Shown piece by piece: positions 18,517 through 29,312 of a stretch of DNA of 46,582 nucleotides; positions within the stretch are counted from its first letter, which is position 1; each line of letters starts with the position of its first letter. This DNA is from Nanobdellota archaeon (GTDB taxonomy: Archaea; Nanobdellota; Nanobdellia; Pacearchaeales; GW2011-AR1): NCBI GenBank assembly GCA_021818475.1, contig JAKADZ010000008.1, forward strand, positions 1-46,582. Reading direction: 5' to 3'. The notes beneath the pieces were generated by a model. That model had not been told where the DNA came from and ran no database searches. It was given only the letters and a program-made list of their open reading frames with translations. Position numbers and translations under genes: made by a program.

Positions 18517-18791
18517 ATTATTGCCCCCTTGTCTTCGTGGATTGTCCAGCTTCTTGTTCCTGCATAATGCATTATTTTAGATTTTAGATTTCTAATTTCA
18601 CGATTAGATAATCTGTGATAATCTATTTCTTTAACCTTGTAAAAAATATCCTTAAGAAATTTCCTATCATCATCTGAGAAACTTTCATTTTCAGAAAATC
18701 TAGGGAGCTTCTGCATTTCTCCAAGTATATGTGCATATTTTATTATTTCAACTTCATAAGGATTTGTATTTCCTATTTCCATAACGCTCAA
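18513..18791 (-). CDS. Hypothetical protein
   Basis: Intact ORF, first gene of the TrmB operon. Confidence 0.5.
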   Translation of the reverse strand: MSVMEIGNTNPYEVEIIKYAHILGEMQKLPRFSENESFSDDDRKFLKDIFYKVKEIDYHRLSNREIRNLKSKIMHYAGTRSWTIHEDKGAII

Positions 18792-18884
18792 TAGAAATAG
18801 CTATTTATAAATCTTGTTATTTGTTACCTTTACAAAGTAGCAATTTTAAGAAAGGTTTATAAATTAGAAAAAAGAAAAATATTT

Positions 18885-19196
18885 ATGGATGAAGAAACCC
18901 CCTTTGGAATGAAGAAAAGAGAAAATTTTTACGATGAGTATATTGGGAAATTTGTAATTATTTATCCTATTTCTGGAAATAATAATTTTGCTGGAAAATT
19001 AATCGAAGTAAAAGAAGGATATGCCACATTAAATCCATTTCAAGGAGGAGTGATTGATAAAGAAAAAGGGTTGATAAGAAAATTAATCCATGAAAATTCA
19101 AAAGTATGTATCTGTCCGTGTGTTGGAATAGAACCTACGACAGAAGAGAATATAATCAGTTTCTGTAATCAGAATAACAGAAAATCAAAAGACTAA
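18885..19196 (+). CDS. Hypothetical protein, small beta-barrel (Sm/SH3-like) character
   Basis: FVIIYPISGNNNFAGKLIEVKEGYATLNPF. Confidence 0.5.
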   Translation: MDEETPFGMKKRENFYDEYIGKFVIIYPISGNNNFAGKLIEVKEGYATLNPFQGGVIDKEKGLIRKLIHENSKVCICPCVGIEPTTEENIISFCNQNNRKSKD

Positions 19197-20165
19197 GTAA
19201 CTTAAGATTAATCCAACAAAAATTCCTGCAGTTATAAAAGGCATAGCAGGATAAAATTTCTTTTTTTCTGAAAACATGAATAATAATCCCAATCCGATTG
19301 TCGCTCCAAGAGTTACAAATAAAGCGGGAATTAATCCTCCGACAAACTGAGGAAGACCAAATGGAAGATTTACTGATTTAGTCATAAGGATAACTCCCGC
19401 AGTTATTATTGGGAAGACAATATCTCCACCTCCAAGAATTGCAAGATTAACTTTTACCCTTTTATTTTTCAATTTTGATTTTTTCATTTTCTTTATTTTT
19501 AATCTTAATGCCTTTGGAATATACGGAACAAAAAATCCTGAGAAAATTTTAAGATTATTTATCTGATATTTTGCCATTTTCTGCATAATTCCCGAATGCC
19601 AGACAGCCCAAATGTCATAAATTGAAATTATAATTAATAAAATAATAACTGACCAAAGATTTAATATCGGAACAAATACCGTCGCTATTCCGGGGTAAAT
19701 CAAAAGTTCTGTCAAATTATGCACTATAAAATTAGTTCTGAATATTTTTATAAAAGCAAGGGTAAGCGCAAAAAGAGAAGCAAAGAGAGTAAAGTAAAAG
19801 GAATTTATATATTTAGGAAAGAAAGCATTAAGGGTAATAAATAACGCAATAGCCACAACGATAAAAAACCATGCTTTTAATATAAAATCAATTTTGAACC
19901 TTGTTAAAAGAAATAGTATTACAATTGCAACTATAAATGCAAGAACTAATGAACCAAAATACAGGCTAAAGTCAGACTGCTGCTGAACCTGCGGAGGCTG
20001 AAGTGCGGACAAGACCGGATTTGTTACAGCAACAGAAGTCCCATTAATCTCGGTTGTCTGACCGAATACATTTGCATTAATCACATATAATCCGATTAAC
20101 TGAGTGACAAAAAACATCGACAGTAATAGAATTGTTATTTTTATGTTATGTTTCATGGAGAACAC
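19185..20165 (-). CDS. Presenilin/signal-peptide-peptidase-like intramembrane aspartyl protease
   Basis: ISIYDIWAVW (YD), LGGGDIVFP (GxGD), IPAL (PAL) in a multi-TM protein. Confidence 0.88.
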   Translation of the reverse strand: MFSMKHNIKITILLLSMFFVTQLIGLYVINANVFGQTTEINGTSVAVTNPVLSALQPPQVQQQSDFSLYFGSLVLAFIVAIVILFLLTRFKIDFILKAWFFIVVAIALFITLNAFFPKYINSFYFTLFASLFALTLAFIKIFRTNFIVHNLTELLIYPGIATVFVPILNLWSVIILLIIISIYDIWAVWHSGIMQKMAKYQINNLKIFSGFFVPYIPKALRLKIKKMKKSKLKNKRVKVNLAILGGGDIVFPIITAGVILMTKSVNLPFGLPQFVGGLIPALFVTLGATIGLGLLFMFSEKKKFYPAMPFITAGIFVGLILSYLVF

Positions 20166-20263
20166 CTCCGGTTTTCTTTCACATGTTTTCCCACTGAATT
20201 TGTGCTCATGGCTGATTTAACTTACCTCTTGGATATAAATAAAATACAAAAGAAGTTTTTAAA

Positions 20264-22150
20264 TTATCTTAACCTCAAGGTTTCTAGATTTCTTGGAACA
20301 TTTGTTTCAACTTTGTTGAGCTTGTATAAAGCGGAAGCCAGATCCAAAGATTTTGAAACTTCACCGTGATTGATAATTATTCTCTTTGATTTTGGCCTTA
20401 AATCATTAAAGAAAGAAATCAATTCGTTTCTTCCTGCATGAGCGCTGAATCCAGTAATTGTCTCAACTTCCATTTCTATTTTAATTACTTCTTCTTTCCC
20501 GTCGACAATCATCTTGGTTTCTTTTGCTCCATCCTGAACAGCCCTTCCAAGAGAACCGACTCCCTGATAACATACAAAAATTATAGAGTTATTTGGATTT
20601 ATCGCAAATTCACGGAAATATTCCACAGATGCTCCGCCGACAAGCATACCTGATGTTGCAAGCACAATGCATGGGCCTCCCTCGATTACATTTTTTCTTT
20701 CCTGCGGAGAACCAACACGGTTAAAAAATTCTGACACAAACGGATTGTTATCCTGAAATATATCTGATTTAACTTTATTGCTCAAAAAATCCGGGTAAGC
20801 AGTATGAATCGCGTTGATGTCCCAAATCATTCCGTCGATATAAATAGGAACAGGTTTTAATTTTCCTGATGCCATCGCATCTTCAAGAATAAGCATGGTT
20901 TCCTGCGCTCTTCCAAGCCCCAATTCCGGAATTAAAACTTTTCCGTTTCTCTCAATGGTTTTATTGACTATGTCTAAAAATTTATTTTCAACTTCTGCTC
21001 TCGATGGGAAAATATCTGTTTTGGAACCATAAGTAGATTCAGTAATTATTGATTCAACTCTCGGGAAAGACGCAATTGCCGGCTCCAACAGTCTTGAACG
21101 TCCATATTTGAAATCCCCCGCATAAATCATATTGTGCAGACCATTTCCTATGTTAAGATGAATTAATGACCCGCCCAATACATGCCCTGAATTATAGAAT
21201 GTTAATCTTACGTCAGGAGTAATATCTGTAACCTCATTATAATCCAAACAAATACTGTGTTTTACCATTTCTTTAATATCCGTTGAGTCGAATAATGGCT
21301 TTACTGCCTGTTTATATGCCACTCCAATAAAATCCAAAGCCAGCAATGCCGCGATATCTCTTGTAGGAGCAGTCATGTAAACCGGCCCCTTGTATCCCAT
21401 TTTGTATAAATAAGGAAGAAGACCGACATGGTCGAGATGGGCATGAGTGATTATTATTGCATCAAGTGAACTTAAATTAAATTCAGGAACATCAAGGTAA
21501 GGAAATTTATCTGCTCCCTGAGAAGCAACATCAATTCCACAGTCCAAAAGAATTTTTGAATTTGGCGTTTGAAGCAACAAACAGCTTCTCCCCACCTGCC
21601 TTCCTCCGCCGAGGAAAGTAATTCTTACCCACTCATCAACTTTTTCCGGATTCCATTCTTTGTATATTTTCTGTCCGATTGAATTAAGGAATTTTCTTCT
21701 GTAATTATTATTTGCATAAAGAACTTCCCGGATACTCTCGGTAATTTTACTTTTTATTGCAGGTGAACGCTGAACCTGGGGGGTCCACAAAGTTGAATTT
21801 CTTATTTCATTTAATATGCTTCCCTGCTTACCTATAACCATTCCAGGACGTTTAGCCTCGATTATCACTATACTTCTCTGAACATCAAAAATTAATCCTG
21901 TAAGTTCTGCTTCAGAAGGAATTATCTTTCTTATCTCCGCTTCTGTTTTTTCAGGGTCAAGCAAAATTTTCTGGTCAGCCCTTAATTCAATCCTTTTTTT
22001 AATCTGATTAACAATTTCTTTTATCTGTGATTCCCCTTCACGAAAAAACTTTGCATTAGCAGTGTAGACAACTATATTTGCACCTTCAAAAATAGCCTCG
22101 GTAATTTCCCCATGTAACTGGTCAGTTATTTGTTTAAGTATATCAGTCAT
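20264..22150 (-). CDS. aCPSF1/FttA: KH-domain metallo-beta-lactamase/beta-CASP ribonuclease
   Basis: N-terminal KH (MVIGKQGS), HAHLDH, beta-CASP and GFSAHAGR motifs. Confidence 0.95.
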   Translation of the reverse strand: MTDILKQITDQLHGEITEAIFEGANIVVYTANAKFFREGESQIKEIVNQIKKRIELRADQKILLDPEKTEAEIRKIIPSEAELTGLIFDVQRSIVIIEAKRPGMVIGKQGSILNEIRNSTLWTPQVQRSPAIKSKITESIREVLYANNNYRRKFLNSIGQKIYKEWNPEKVDEWVRITFLGGGRQVGRSCLLLQTPNSKILLDCGIDVASQGADKFPYLDVPEFNLSSLDAIIITHAHLDHVGLLPYLYKMGYKGPVYMTAPTRDIAALLALDFIGVAYKQAVKPLFDSTDIKEMVKHSICLDYNEVTDITPDVRLTFYNSGHVLGGSLIHLNIGNGLHNMIYAGDFKYGRSRLLEPAIASFPRVESIITESTYGSKTDIFPSRAEVENKFLDIVNKTIERNGKVLIPELGLGRAQETMLILEDAMASGKLKPVPIYIDGMIWDINAIHTAYPDFLSNKVKSDIFQDNNPFVSEFFNRVGSPQERKNVIEGGPCIVLATSGMLVGGASVEYFREFAINPNNSIIFVCYQGVGSLGRAVQDGAKETKMIVDGKEEVIKIEMEVETITGFSAHAGRNELISFFNDLRPKSKRIIINHGEVSKSLDLASALYKLNKVETNVPRNLETLRLR

Positions 22151-22182
22151 ATTAAATAAAAATTAGTTTAGAATTAGTTAGA

Positions 22183-22800
22183 TTATTCCTCTTTGTAATT
22201 AGGTTGGATCTCCTGTGATACCACTTTTTTTATTCCACTTTTAGTTATAGTGAAAATATCAATTCCGTTTCCTGAACCCATATCTCTTGAAGTAGATGCT
22301 TTTAGTGCTTCCTTTGCAATTTCAACTCCGTCTTCAACAGACATATTTGGTTTCCATGACCTTTCGAGATAACCGAGAGCGTAAGGCATTCCTGAGCCGA
22401 CACTTGCAGTATATTCTTTAACTTCTTCGACATATCCTCCGAGGATATCATATAGAGAAAATGATTTATTAGCATCAAGTCCTGCAAGAATAAAAGCACT
22501 TCCCTGAACCTGAATATTTGAAAGAAGTCCTGCAGCCTGCCGCACAGAAGGTTTTGTCCTTGATTTTAATTCTTTCAGTTTCATCTCTGCAGTCAAGAGT
22601 TTTGCTACCTTTTGAATTTCTGTAGCTGAACCGCATCCGGATAAAACAAGATAATCGTTAAGGGGATAAACTTTCAGGGTGTTTTTGTTATAAATTAAAG
22701 TTCCTACAGAGCCCCTTCTATCTCCTGCCATTACAATTCCATCTTTACAGACAATACCCAAAATGGTAGTTCCAGTTTTTAATTTTAATTCGTCATCCAT
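22183..22800 (-). CDS. psmB: Proteasome beta subunit
   Basis: Short propeptide then TTILGIVCKDGIVMAGDRRGS; GSGMPYA. Confidence 0.95.
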   Translation of the reverse strand: MDDELKLKTGTTILGIVCKDGIVMAGDRRGSVGTLIYNKNTLKVYPLNDYLVLSGCGSATEIQKVAKLLTAEMKLKELKSRTKPSVRQAAGLLSNIQVQGSAFILAGLDANKSFSLYDILGGYVEEVKEYTASVGSGMPYALGYLERSWKPNMSVEDGVEIAKEALKASTSRDMGSGNGIDIFTITKSGIKKVVSQEIQPNYKEE

Positions 22801-22862
22801 TTAATCTATATTCTTTTAGAATAATTTAGCTAAAAATACTGATGATTTAATATTTATAAATT

Positions 22863-24917
22863 TTACGATGACTGTGAAACCTGAGTTATTCCGTTTTCCT
22901 TTCTGAATTTGATGATATTTGAAACAAACCCCTCCATTTTCTGCTCGTGAGAGACGATGATCAGCTGTTTCACATTCAGCTGCTGAAGAACATCCCTCAT
23001 TTTGTCAAGCTGCTGTTCGCTAAATCCGTCAGTGGGTTCATCAAGAATAACCAAATCTCTTGTTTTAATTTTACTTAACAGGGAATTAATCACCTGATTT
23101 AATGCAAGGCGATAAGCCAAGGCAATTGCAGTTCTTTCTCCCCCCGAAAGATGAGCATAATCTATTTCAAAACCATTCTGCTCAATGACAGGAGTAAAGT
23201 CATCAGACAACTGAACATTAAAAGTGTCAGAAACAAGAGTATAAAACCAATCTGCAAAAACTTTTGAAAATTCAGTCTTAAGTTTCATCATTACATTTTT
23301 TTCTATAATCGAGATTAAAGAGGTAAACTGTTTTGAAAGCCAGTTTTCAAGTTCGCTGATATAATTCAGCTGAAGTTTTATTTTTTCGGTTTTTTCAATT
23401 TCAATCTTTAATTCTTCAATCTGCCTAGAGAATACTTCAATTTCCCTTCGGAGTTCTGCAGTTTTTATATCTGCCATTCTTTCTTCCCTTAGAGAATCAT
23501 CCAGCTCTTTTTGTTTTATCTCCAGCAGGTTAACAAATCTTGTCAGGCTAAGAACAGAATTTGTCAAAAGGTCGAGATGTTGTTTTAAAAGTTCGATATC
23601 TTTCTCAAGAAGAGAATTTGATTTTTCAATATTTTGTATCTGCAATTGCTTTTCATTAATTCCCTGCAATTTCATTCTTAAAATTTTCAGGTCAGTCAGT
23701 TTCCTCTCTTCAGAGAATATTTCTGATTTAATTTTTGTCAGTTTTTCTGTTGTTTCTTTTTTCTCCAATTCCAGAGTCTGCAGCTGCCGATTTATCTCCG
23801 CATTATCCCCGCTAAATTTATTCAGGACATTTGCTTTGTAAACAGCATCTACATTCTGAAGGCATGTCGGACAAATCTCGAGGCTGGAAATTTTTTTCTC
23901 AATCTTTTGGTTATCTTCCATCTTTAATAAAAGAGAATTAATTTTGGAAGCAATTTCAATGTTTATCTGATTTAATTTTATCTCTTCGAGTTTGTCATAT
24001 GAAATTTTCTGCTCTATTTCTTTAAGTATCAGCTCGTCAAACTTAATATTCTGCAATTCTGCAATCTGAACATTAAGCTCGGAAATAGATTTGTTATTTG
24101 AGAAGACGGATTCATTTTTATTCATAACCATAATTTTTGTTTTTTCAATTTCCTGCATAAGGCTATTTCTTTCCTCTATTTTTTTTGATATTTCCTCTTT
24201 CTCAATCTGAATTTTTTTTCTTATGTCTGTTTTTTCAAGAAGTTCTTTTTCAGCGGACAACAAGGATAATTTTTTTTCGTTAAGCTGATTTTCCTTGGCA
24301 ATAATGTTGAGTTTATTCTGCTCCAAATTTGCAGTCATTCCTTCTTTTATCCTTTTTTCCTCACGAAGTTTAGTTGTTAAAATTGAAACATTTTCCAGAA
24401 TCGTTTTATATTTATCAATTCCAAAAACGTGGCGGAGAGTATTTACCCGGGTTTCTGAGTCTTCAAGGATAATCTGCTTCATCTCTTCCTGGGGAGTGTA
24501 GACTGTAAAAGTGTAAAGGATATTCTGTTTTTTTGCGAATTCAGAGGGGTAATTTAAAATTTCAAGAATTCTCCCCTTTAATTCAGTAACTGCAAGTTCT
24601 TTTGTTTCGCCATCTTTTGTAATTGAACAAAAATCCTGCGAAATCGTTTTTCCTTTTTTCAGATTCCTTTCAATTGTAATCTCATTCCCGTCAACATCAA
24701 ATATTATTTTAACACTTCCTTCATTTTTTCCATTTCTCAAAAGGGCAGTCCCCCTCTGACCAGGCTGAAGTCCGAATAATGCAAATTCTATTGCCAGAAG
24801 AACAGAAGTTTTTCCTGAACCAATATCGCCGGATAATAAAGTAGAACCATCTGAAAAATTTATTTCCTGATGTTCGTAACTTCGGATATTGTCTAAAATT
24901 ATTTGTTTTATTTTCAT
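22863..24917 (-). CDS. rad50: Rad50 ATPase
   Basis: Walker A GDIGSGKTS, zinc hook CPTC, LSGGERTAIALAYRLAL, LVILDEPTDG. Confidence 0.93.
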   Translation of the reverse strand: MKIKQIILDNIRSYEHQEINFSDGSTLLSGDIGSGKTSVLLAIEFALFGLQPGQRGTALLRNGKNEGSVKIIFDVDGNEITIERNLKKGKTISQDFCSITKDGETKELAVTELKGRILEILNYPSEFAKKQNILYTFTVYTPQEEMKQIILEDSETRVNTLRHVFGIDKYKTILENVSILTTKLREEKRIKEGMTANLEQNKLNIIAKENQLNEKKLSLLSAEKELLEKTDIRKKIQIEKEEISKKIEERNSLMQEIEKTKIMVMNKNESVFSNNKSISELNVQIAELQNIKFDELILKEIEQKISYDKLEEIKLNQINIEIASKINSLLLKMEDNQKIEKKISSLEICPTCLQNVDAVYKANVLNKFSGDNAEINRQLQTLELEKKETTEKLTKIKSEIFSEERKLTDLKILRMKLQGINEKQLQIQNIEKSNSLLEKDIELLKQHLDLLTNSVLSLTRFVNLLEIKQKELDDSLREERMADIKTAELRREIEVFSRQIEELKIEIEKTEKIKLQLNYISELENWLSKQFTSLISIIEKNVMMKLKTEFSKVFADWFYTLVSDTFNVQLSDDFTPVIEQNGFEIDYAHLSGGERTAIALAYRLALNQVINSLLSKIKTRDLVILDEPTDGFSEQQLDKMRDVLQQLNVKQLIIVSHEQKMEGFVSNIIKFRKENGITQVSQSS

Positions 24918-24918
24918 T

Positions 24919-26076
24919 TTAAAAATTAAGAATTTTTCTTGATTCCTCCATTAATCTGCCTGTGAAACTTTCAATTTTTTCACCTTCCTGTTTTTCAATT
25001 GAAAGAGAATGAATTAACTGAGGAATGAATTTGTTAAAATCAACAGGATTTTGGTTGGAATATGTTTCTATTGCTTCTTCTTCGATATTATCTATATTTT
25101 TTATTTCCACTGTTAGTTCCTGTTCCTTTGAGGTTAGTTCATGATTATTTTTGAGAACGAAATATGCTTTTTTTCTTGAAGCAATTTGTTCTATCTGATC
25201 AAATTTAATGTCAGAGTTACTTCCGGATTCTAATTCCCCTTTTATTCTTAAAAGAATTATTTTGTCTTCGACGTCTCTCTTTTCAATTTCAGAAATTATT
25301 TGTTCTGTTGCAATCATCGCATTTCTTACTTCAACTTCTATCAGGACAACATCTTTAATCTTTAATTCGATTTTTTCAAGTGAATTTTCTTTTTCTGTGT
25401 CTACGATGTAAAAACTTCCATTTTGCAAATCTTCCAATTCCTGAAAATTATTTGGGTATATCGGCCCGGGGTAAACAAAGTTTTGATATTGAAAGTCAAT
25501 GTGCAAATGTCCGAGTGCATAATAATTTGCCGATGGCAAAAGATCAGTTTCAATCGCGTCAACAGGCAAAGTCCCTTTTGCTTTATCAATGGTGGTGTGA
25601 AGCATTAAGATTTTGAAAAGACCGGGGCAATCATTAAGTTTTACTTTTCTTAAATCAGGAATTTCCAGTCCGGATTTTTTCCCGGGATATCCATAAAGCG
25701 CAATTCCCCCGTAAATAACCGGATTTAAAATTATTTTATCCTCACTCTCCTCTATGTTCATTACATTTCTGCAGAATCCTGCTTTCTCCAAAACGTCGAG
25801 GAATGTTTTCCCTGAAATTGAGTAGTCATGACTTCCTGCAATTATGAAACACGGAATTTTTGCTTCCTTTAATCTTTTGAATTCAGCAAAGGTTTCTTTT
25901 AAAATTTCTATCGGAGGATATGCGGAATCAAACAAGTCTCCGGCTATAAGAACAAAATCCAATTTTCTTTCAATGCAGACGTCAAATGCTTTTCTAAAAG
26001 ATTGAAAATTTAAATCCTGCATTTGCTGCTGCTTCCATCCGCCAAGATGGACATCAGATATGTGAGCAAATCTCAT
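24919..26076 (-). CDS. mre11: Mre11 nuclease
   Basis: MRFAHISDVHLGGW...GDLFDS...GSHD; start reassigned from 26163 to 26076 to avoid overlap with the divergent gene. Confidence 0.9.
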   Translation of the reverse strand: MRFAHISDVHLGGWKQQQMQDLNFQSFRKAFDVCIERKLDFVLIAGDLFDSAYPPIEILKETFAEFKRLKEAKIPCFIIAGSHDYSISGKTFLDVLEKAGFCRNVMNIEESEDKIILNPVIYGGIALYGYPGKKSGLEIPDLRKVKLNDCPGLFKILMLHTTIDKAKGTLPVDAIETDLLPSANYYALGHLHIDFQYQNFVYPGPIYPNNFQELEDLQNGSFYIVDTEKENSLEKIELKIKDVVLIEVEVRNAMIATEQIISEIEKRDVEDKIILLRIKGELESGSNSDIKFDQIEQIASRKKAYFVLKNNHELTSKEQELTVEIKNIDNIEEEAIETYSNQNPVDFNKFIPQLIHSLSIEKQEGEKIESFTGRLMEESRKILNF

Positions 26077-26149
26077 CTTTTTAATCGGTACTTCAAAAAG
26101 TTTATAATCTTGAATAAATAATGTAATATATAAAATTGATTGTGATAAA

Positions 26150-27640
26150 ATGAAGTTTACCATTCTATTTGGCGGAAAAGCAGGACAAGGAGTGAATATT
26201 CTCTCGGCAATATTAGGTAAAGCACTTACAAAAGAAGGTTATTATGTTTTTGTCTCAAGAGATTATCAGTCATTAATCCGTGGAGGACATAATTTTAATG
26301 TATTAACTTTTTCCGACAAACCTGTTTACAGTAATAATTCTGTTATCGATTTAATAGTTGCGCAGGATGATAACACAATTACTTTGCATAAAAAAGAAAT
26401 GAAAAAAGAAGGAATGATAATCCAGAAAGAAGGAGCAGGAAATATGTACTTTGCGGGAAGGCTATTCAAAAGTTTATGCCTCGACTTTAAAATCCTCGAG
26501 AGAGAATTAAAAGAGCTTGACAGATTTGAGGAAAATATGAAAGAAGCAAAAGAAGGTTATGAAGAAGAGAAAAAAGTTGCATGCAGAGTAGTATCAAATA
26601 AAAAGAAGCTGACATTCAGAAACGGCAATCAGGGAATTACCAACGGAGCAATTGAATCAGGGATTGATGTTTATTATGCTTATCCTATGACTCCTGCTAC
26701 CAATGTTATGGGAGAACTTGCAGAAAAGCAGATTGAAAAAAATTTGGTTGTCATCGAGTTAGAAAGCGAAATAGGAGTCATGAACAGTGCAATAGGGAGC
26801 GCAATCACAGGAGCAAAAACTATGGTAGGAACTTCAGGGGGAGGATTTGATTTGATGACAGAAGCACTCAGTTTAACAGGAATCGCAGAAGTTCCCGTCG
26901 TTATTTATCTTGCTTCACGACCTGGACCAAGCACAGGAGTTGCAACTTATAGCGGGCAGGGAGATTTGGAGTTAGCAAGACATGCCGGACATGGAGAATT
27001 CCCCCGGTTAGTTATAGCGCCGGGAGACCCTGATGAATGCGAAGAGATTACAAGCCAGGCTTTTTATTTTTCACAAAAATTTGGAATACCTGCAATTGTC
27101 TTAAGTGACAAACATCTTGCAGAAGGAACTTATACTTCCGACAGGAAAACTACAATTACTCCATCAAAAAAATTAACAAAACTTGGAAGATATAATAGTT
27201 ATGAAAAGGATAAATTTGGATGTGCGACTGAAGATGCAGAGCAGATAAAGAAAAATGTTGATGAAAGAATAAAAAAATGGAAAGAGTTTGAAAAAGAAAC
27301 TGAGAAATTCGAAGGTTTCAAAATTTATGGAAATAAAAATTCAAAGAATGTTGTTTTATTTTGGGGAAGCACCAAGGGTGCAATTTTAGATGCGATGGAA
27401 AATGTGAATGCAAAATTTGTTCAGGTTTTATACATGGATCCATTTTCCTCAAAAATTAAAAAGGAAATTGAAGGAAAGAATATTATTTTAGTTGAAAATA
27501 ATGCAACCGCACAATTAGGGAAATTAGTTGCAGAAAAAACGGGAATTTTTATTGAAGAGAAAAATAAAATTCTTAGATATGACGGCAGGCCATTTTTATC
27601 TGATGAATTAAATAATGAACTTAGAAAGAGGATAAAATGA
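26150..27640 (+). CDS. 2-oxoacid:ferredoxin oxidoreductase, fused gamma-alpha subunit
   Basis: GGKAGQGVNILSAILGKAL (gamma) then GNQGITNGAIESGIDVYYAYPMTPATNVM (alpha). Confidence 0.92.
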   Translation: MKFTILFGGKAGQGVNILSAILGKALTKEGYYVFVSRDYQSLIRGGHNFNVLTFSDKPVYSNNSVIDLIVAQDDNTITLHKKEMKKEGMIIQKEGAGNMYFAGRLFKSLCLDFKILERELKELDRFEENMKEAKEGYEEEKKVACRVVSNKKKLTFRNGNQGITNGAIESGIDVYYAYPMTPATNVMGELAEKQIEKNLVVIELESEIGVMNSAIGSAITGAKTMVGTSGGGFDLMTEALSLTGIAEVPVVIYLASRPGPSTGVATYSGQGDLELARHAGHGEFPRLVIAPGDPDECEEITSQAFYFSQKFGIPAIVLSDKHLAEGTYTSDRKTTITPSKKLTKLGRYNSYEKDKFGCATEDAEQIKKNVDERIKKWKEFEKETEKFEGFKIYGNKNSKNVVLFWGSTKGAILDAMENVNAKFVQVLYMDPFSSKIKKEIEGKNIILVENNATAQLGKLVAEKTGIFIEEKNKILRYDGRPFLSDELNNELRKRIK

Positions 27641-27876
27641 AAGGCGAAGAAGAAATGACAAGAAAAGAAAAAAGAGTTTTCTGGCTTGGAGCATTGGTCG
27701 GAATTGTCGGGGGTTTTATCGGAAATATGCTTGAAGGATATTTATTTAATTTTACTGACAAGTTAAACCCAAAAAATTTATGGTATGTTGATTTAACTGG
27801 GGTTGTTGTATTTACAGCCTTGTTTTTTGCGATATTATTTTTTATAAATAAACAAGTTCTTAGTAATAAAAAATGA
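27637..27876 (+). CDS. Small two-TM protein between oxidoreductase subunit genes
   Basis: Overlaps both neighbours by 4 nt; two hydrophobic segments. Confidence 0.65.
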   Translation: MKGEEEMTRKEKRVFWLGALVGIVGGFIGNMLEGYLFNFTDKLNPKNLWYVDLTGVVVFTALFFAILFFINKQVLSNKK

Positions 27877-28712
27877 CTGACACAAATATTAACACGCCAA
27901 TTGCACCAACATGGTGTCCGGGATGTTTCAATTTCCAGATACTTGCAGGAATCAAAAGTTCATTGAATGAGGAATTTAAGAAAGGGAGAAGCAAAGATGA
28001 TTTTGCAATTGTTTCCGGAATAGGATGTCATGGAAAAATTTTCGATTATGTAAATCTTAACGGAATTAATACTCTGCATGGAAGAGTTTTACCAACATGC
28101 CTGGGAATAAAAGTCGGAAATCCTAATCTGACCGTAATTGGGTTCAGCGGTGATGGAGATGCATATGCAGAAGGAATGGAACATTTAATCCATGCTGCAA
28201 GGTATAATTCAGACTTCAAATATTTTGTACACAACAATCAGGTTTTTGCTTTAACAGCAGGGCAGCCAACGCCAACAACAGAAATTGGATATAAAGATAA
28301 GATAACCCCTCTTGGAGTTAAACTGCATCCGATAAACCCAATAAAATTAATGCTTTCAGCAGGAGCAACTTTTGTTGCAAGAGTTTATGCAGATAAACCT
28401 CAGATTGAATATGTTTTCAAAGAAGCAATGAAGCATAAGGGATTTGCATTCATAGAAATTCTTCAGCCATGCGTAATATTTCATCCTGACAAAGGATACA
28501 AAGAAAGGACTTATTCTCTTGAAGAAGAGAAGCATGATAAAACAAATTTTGATGCTGCAATGAAAAAGGCAGATGAATTTGATTATAATCTTGCAGAAAA
28601 AATTCCTTTAGGAATCTTTTATCAAAAAGAGAAAACTGTTTTTGAGGATAATTTTCCACAATTAGTTGATTTGAAGAAAAAGGGAATTGGTTGGAGTAGC
28701 GTGAAACGCTGA
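27873..28712 (+). CDS. 2-oxoacid:ferredoxin oxidoreductase beta subunit
   Basis: TWCPGCFNFQI; TPP motif GFSGDGDAYAEG. Confidence 0.92.
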   Translation: MTDTNINTPIAPTWCPGCFNFQILAGIKSSLNEEFKKGRSKDDFAIVSGIGCHGKIFDYVNLNGINTLHGRVLPTCLGIKVGNPNLTVIGFSGDGDAYAEGMEHLIHAARYNSDFKYFVHNNQVFALTAGQPTPTTEIGYKDKITPLGVKLHPINPIKLMLSAGATFVARVYADKPQIEYVFKEAMKHKGFAFIEILQPCVIFHPDKGYKERTYSLEEEKHDKTNFDAAMKKADEFDYNLAEKIPLGIFYQKEKTVFEDNFPQLVDLKKKGIGWSSVKR

Positions 28713-28730
28713 TTTGAACGAAGTTCAAAT
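28712..28730. other. Hairpin ATTTGAAC-GAA-GTTCAAAT at the end of the oxidoreductase operon
   Basis: Perfect 8-bp arms starting at the stop codon. Confidence 0.5.
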
Positions 28731-28850
28731 GCAATTCGTCCAAACTAGCCGAATTGAGGATATTAAAAGATAATTATATAGTTGAATATATATATCATAA
28801 CAATATTGTTACTAAGCAATGTTTAAAAATAGATTTTTTATTTCTTTTTT

Positions 28851-29159
28851 ATGAAAAACTTAAGAAATTTTTTATTGGCAGGAACAAGCGCATTGGCTTT
28901 GACTTTGGCAGGATGTCCTTCAAATACTAATTATTCTCAAAAAGAAAAACCAAAAGAAGAAAAAGTAATTCCTGATTATTTTGCTGAAGTCCCAATGTAT
29001 AGTCAAAGTGGGTTAACAATAACAACAGGAGATTTTGATAAAGATGGGAATTTGGATTTAATTGTAGGAGCTCAATCTAACGGACCTAATGTAGCAAGAT
29101 TATACTTCTTTAAAGGAGATGGAAAAGGACATTTTAGTTTAGTAAAACCTGAAAATTAA
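28851..29159 (+). CDS. Short lipoprotein with a single FG-GAP/VCBS-like repeat
   Basis: Lipobox LTLAGC; DFDKDGNLDLIVG. Confidence 0.65.
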   Translation: MKNLRNFLLAGTSALALTLAGCPSNTNYSQKEKPKEEKVIPDYFAEVPMYSQSGLTITTGDFDKDGNLDLIVGAQSNGPNVARLYFFKGDGKGHFSLVKPEN

Positions 29160-29312
29160 AATTATTTTCATTCGCTCCAAAGTCGCTCATATTTTTCTGG
29201 CTCAAAACCAAATTTCATTAAGGTTTTTCGCAATTCTATTTTGTTAATAAAGAAATAAAATTGTAGAGGTTGAATAGATTTTAAATTTTCTCTAATTAAC
29301 AACTTTTCTTGT

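Noticed and set aside
26077-26163. N-terminal extension of the Mre11 ORF overlapping the oxidoreductase start
   Set aside because: Conserved Mre11 sequence starts at MRFAHISDVHLGG (26076); the extension would overlap the divergent gene.
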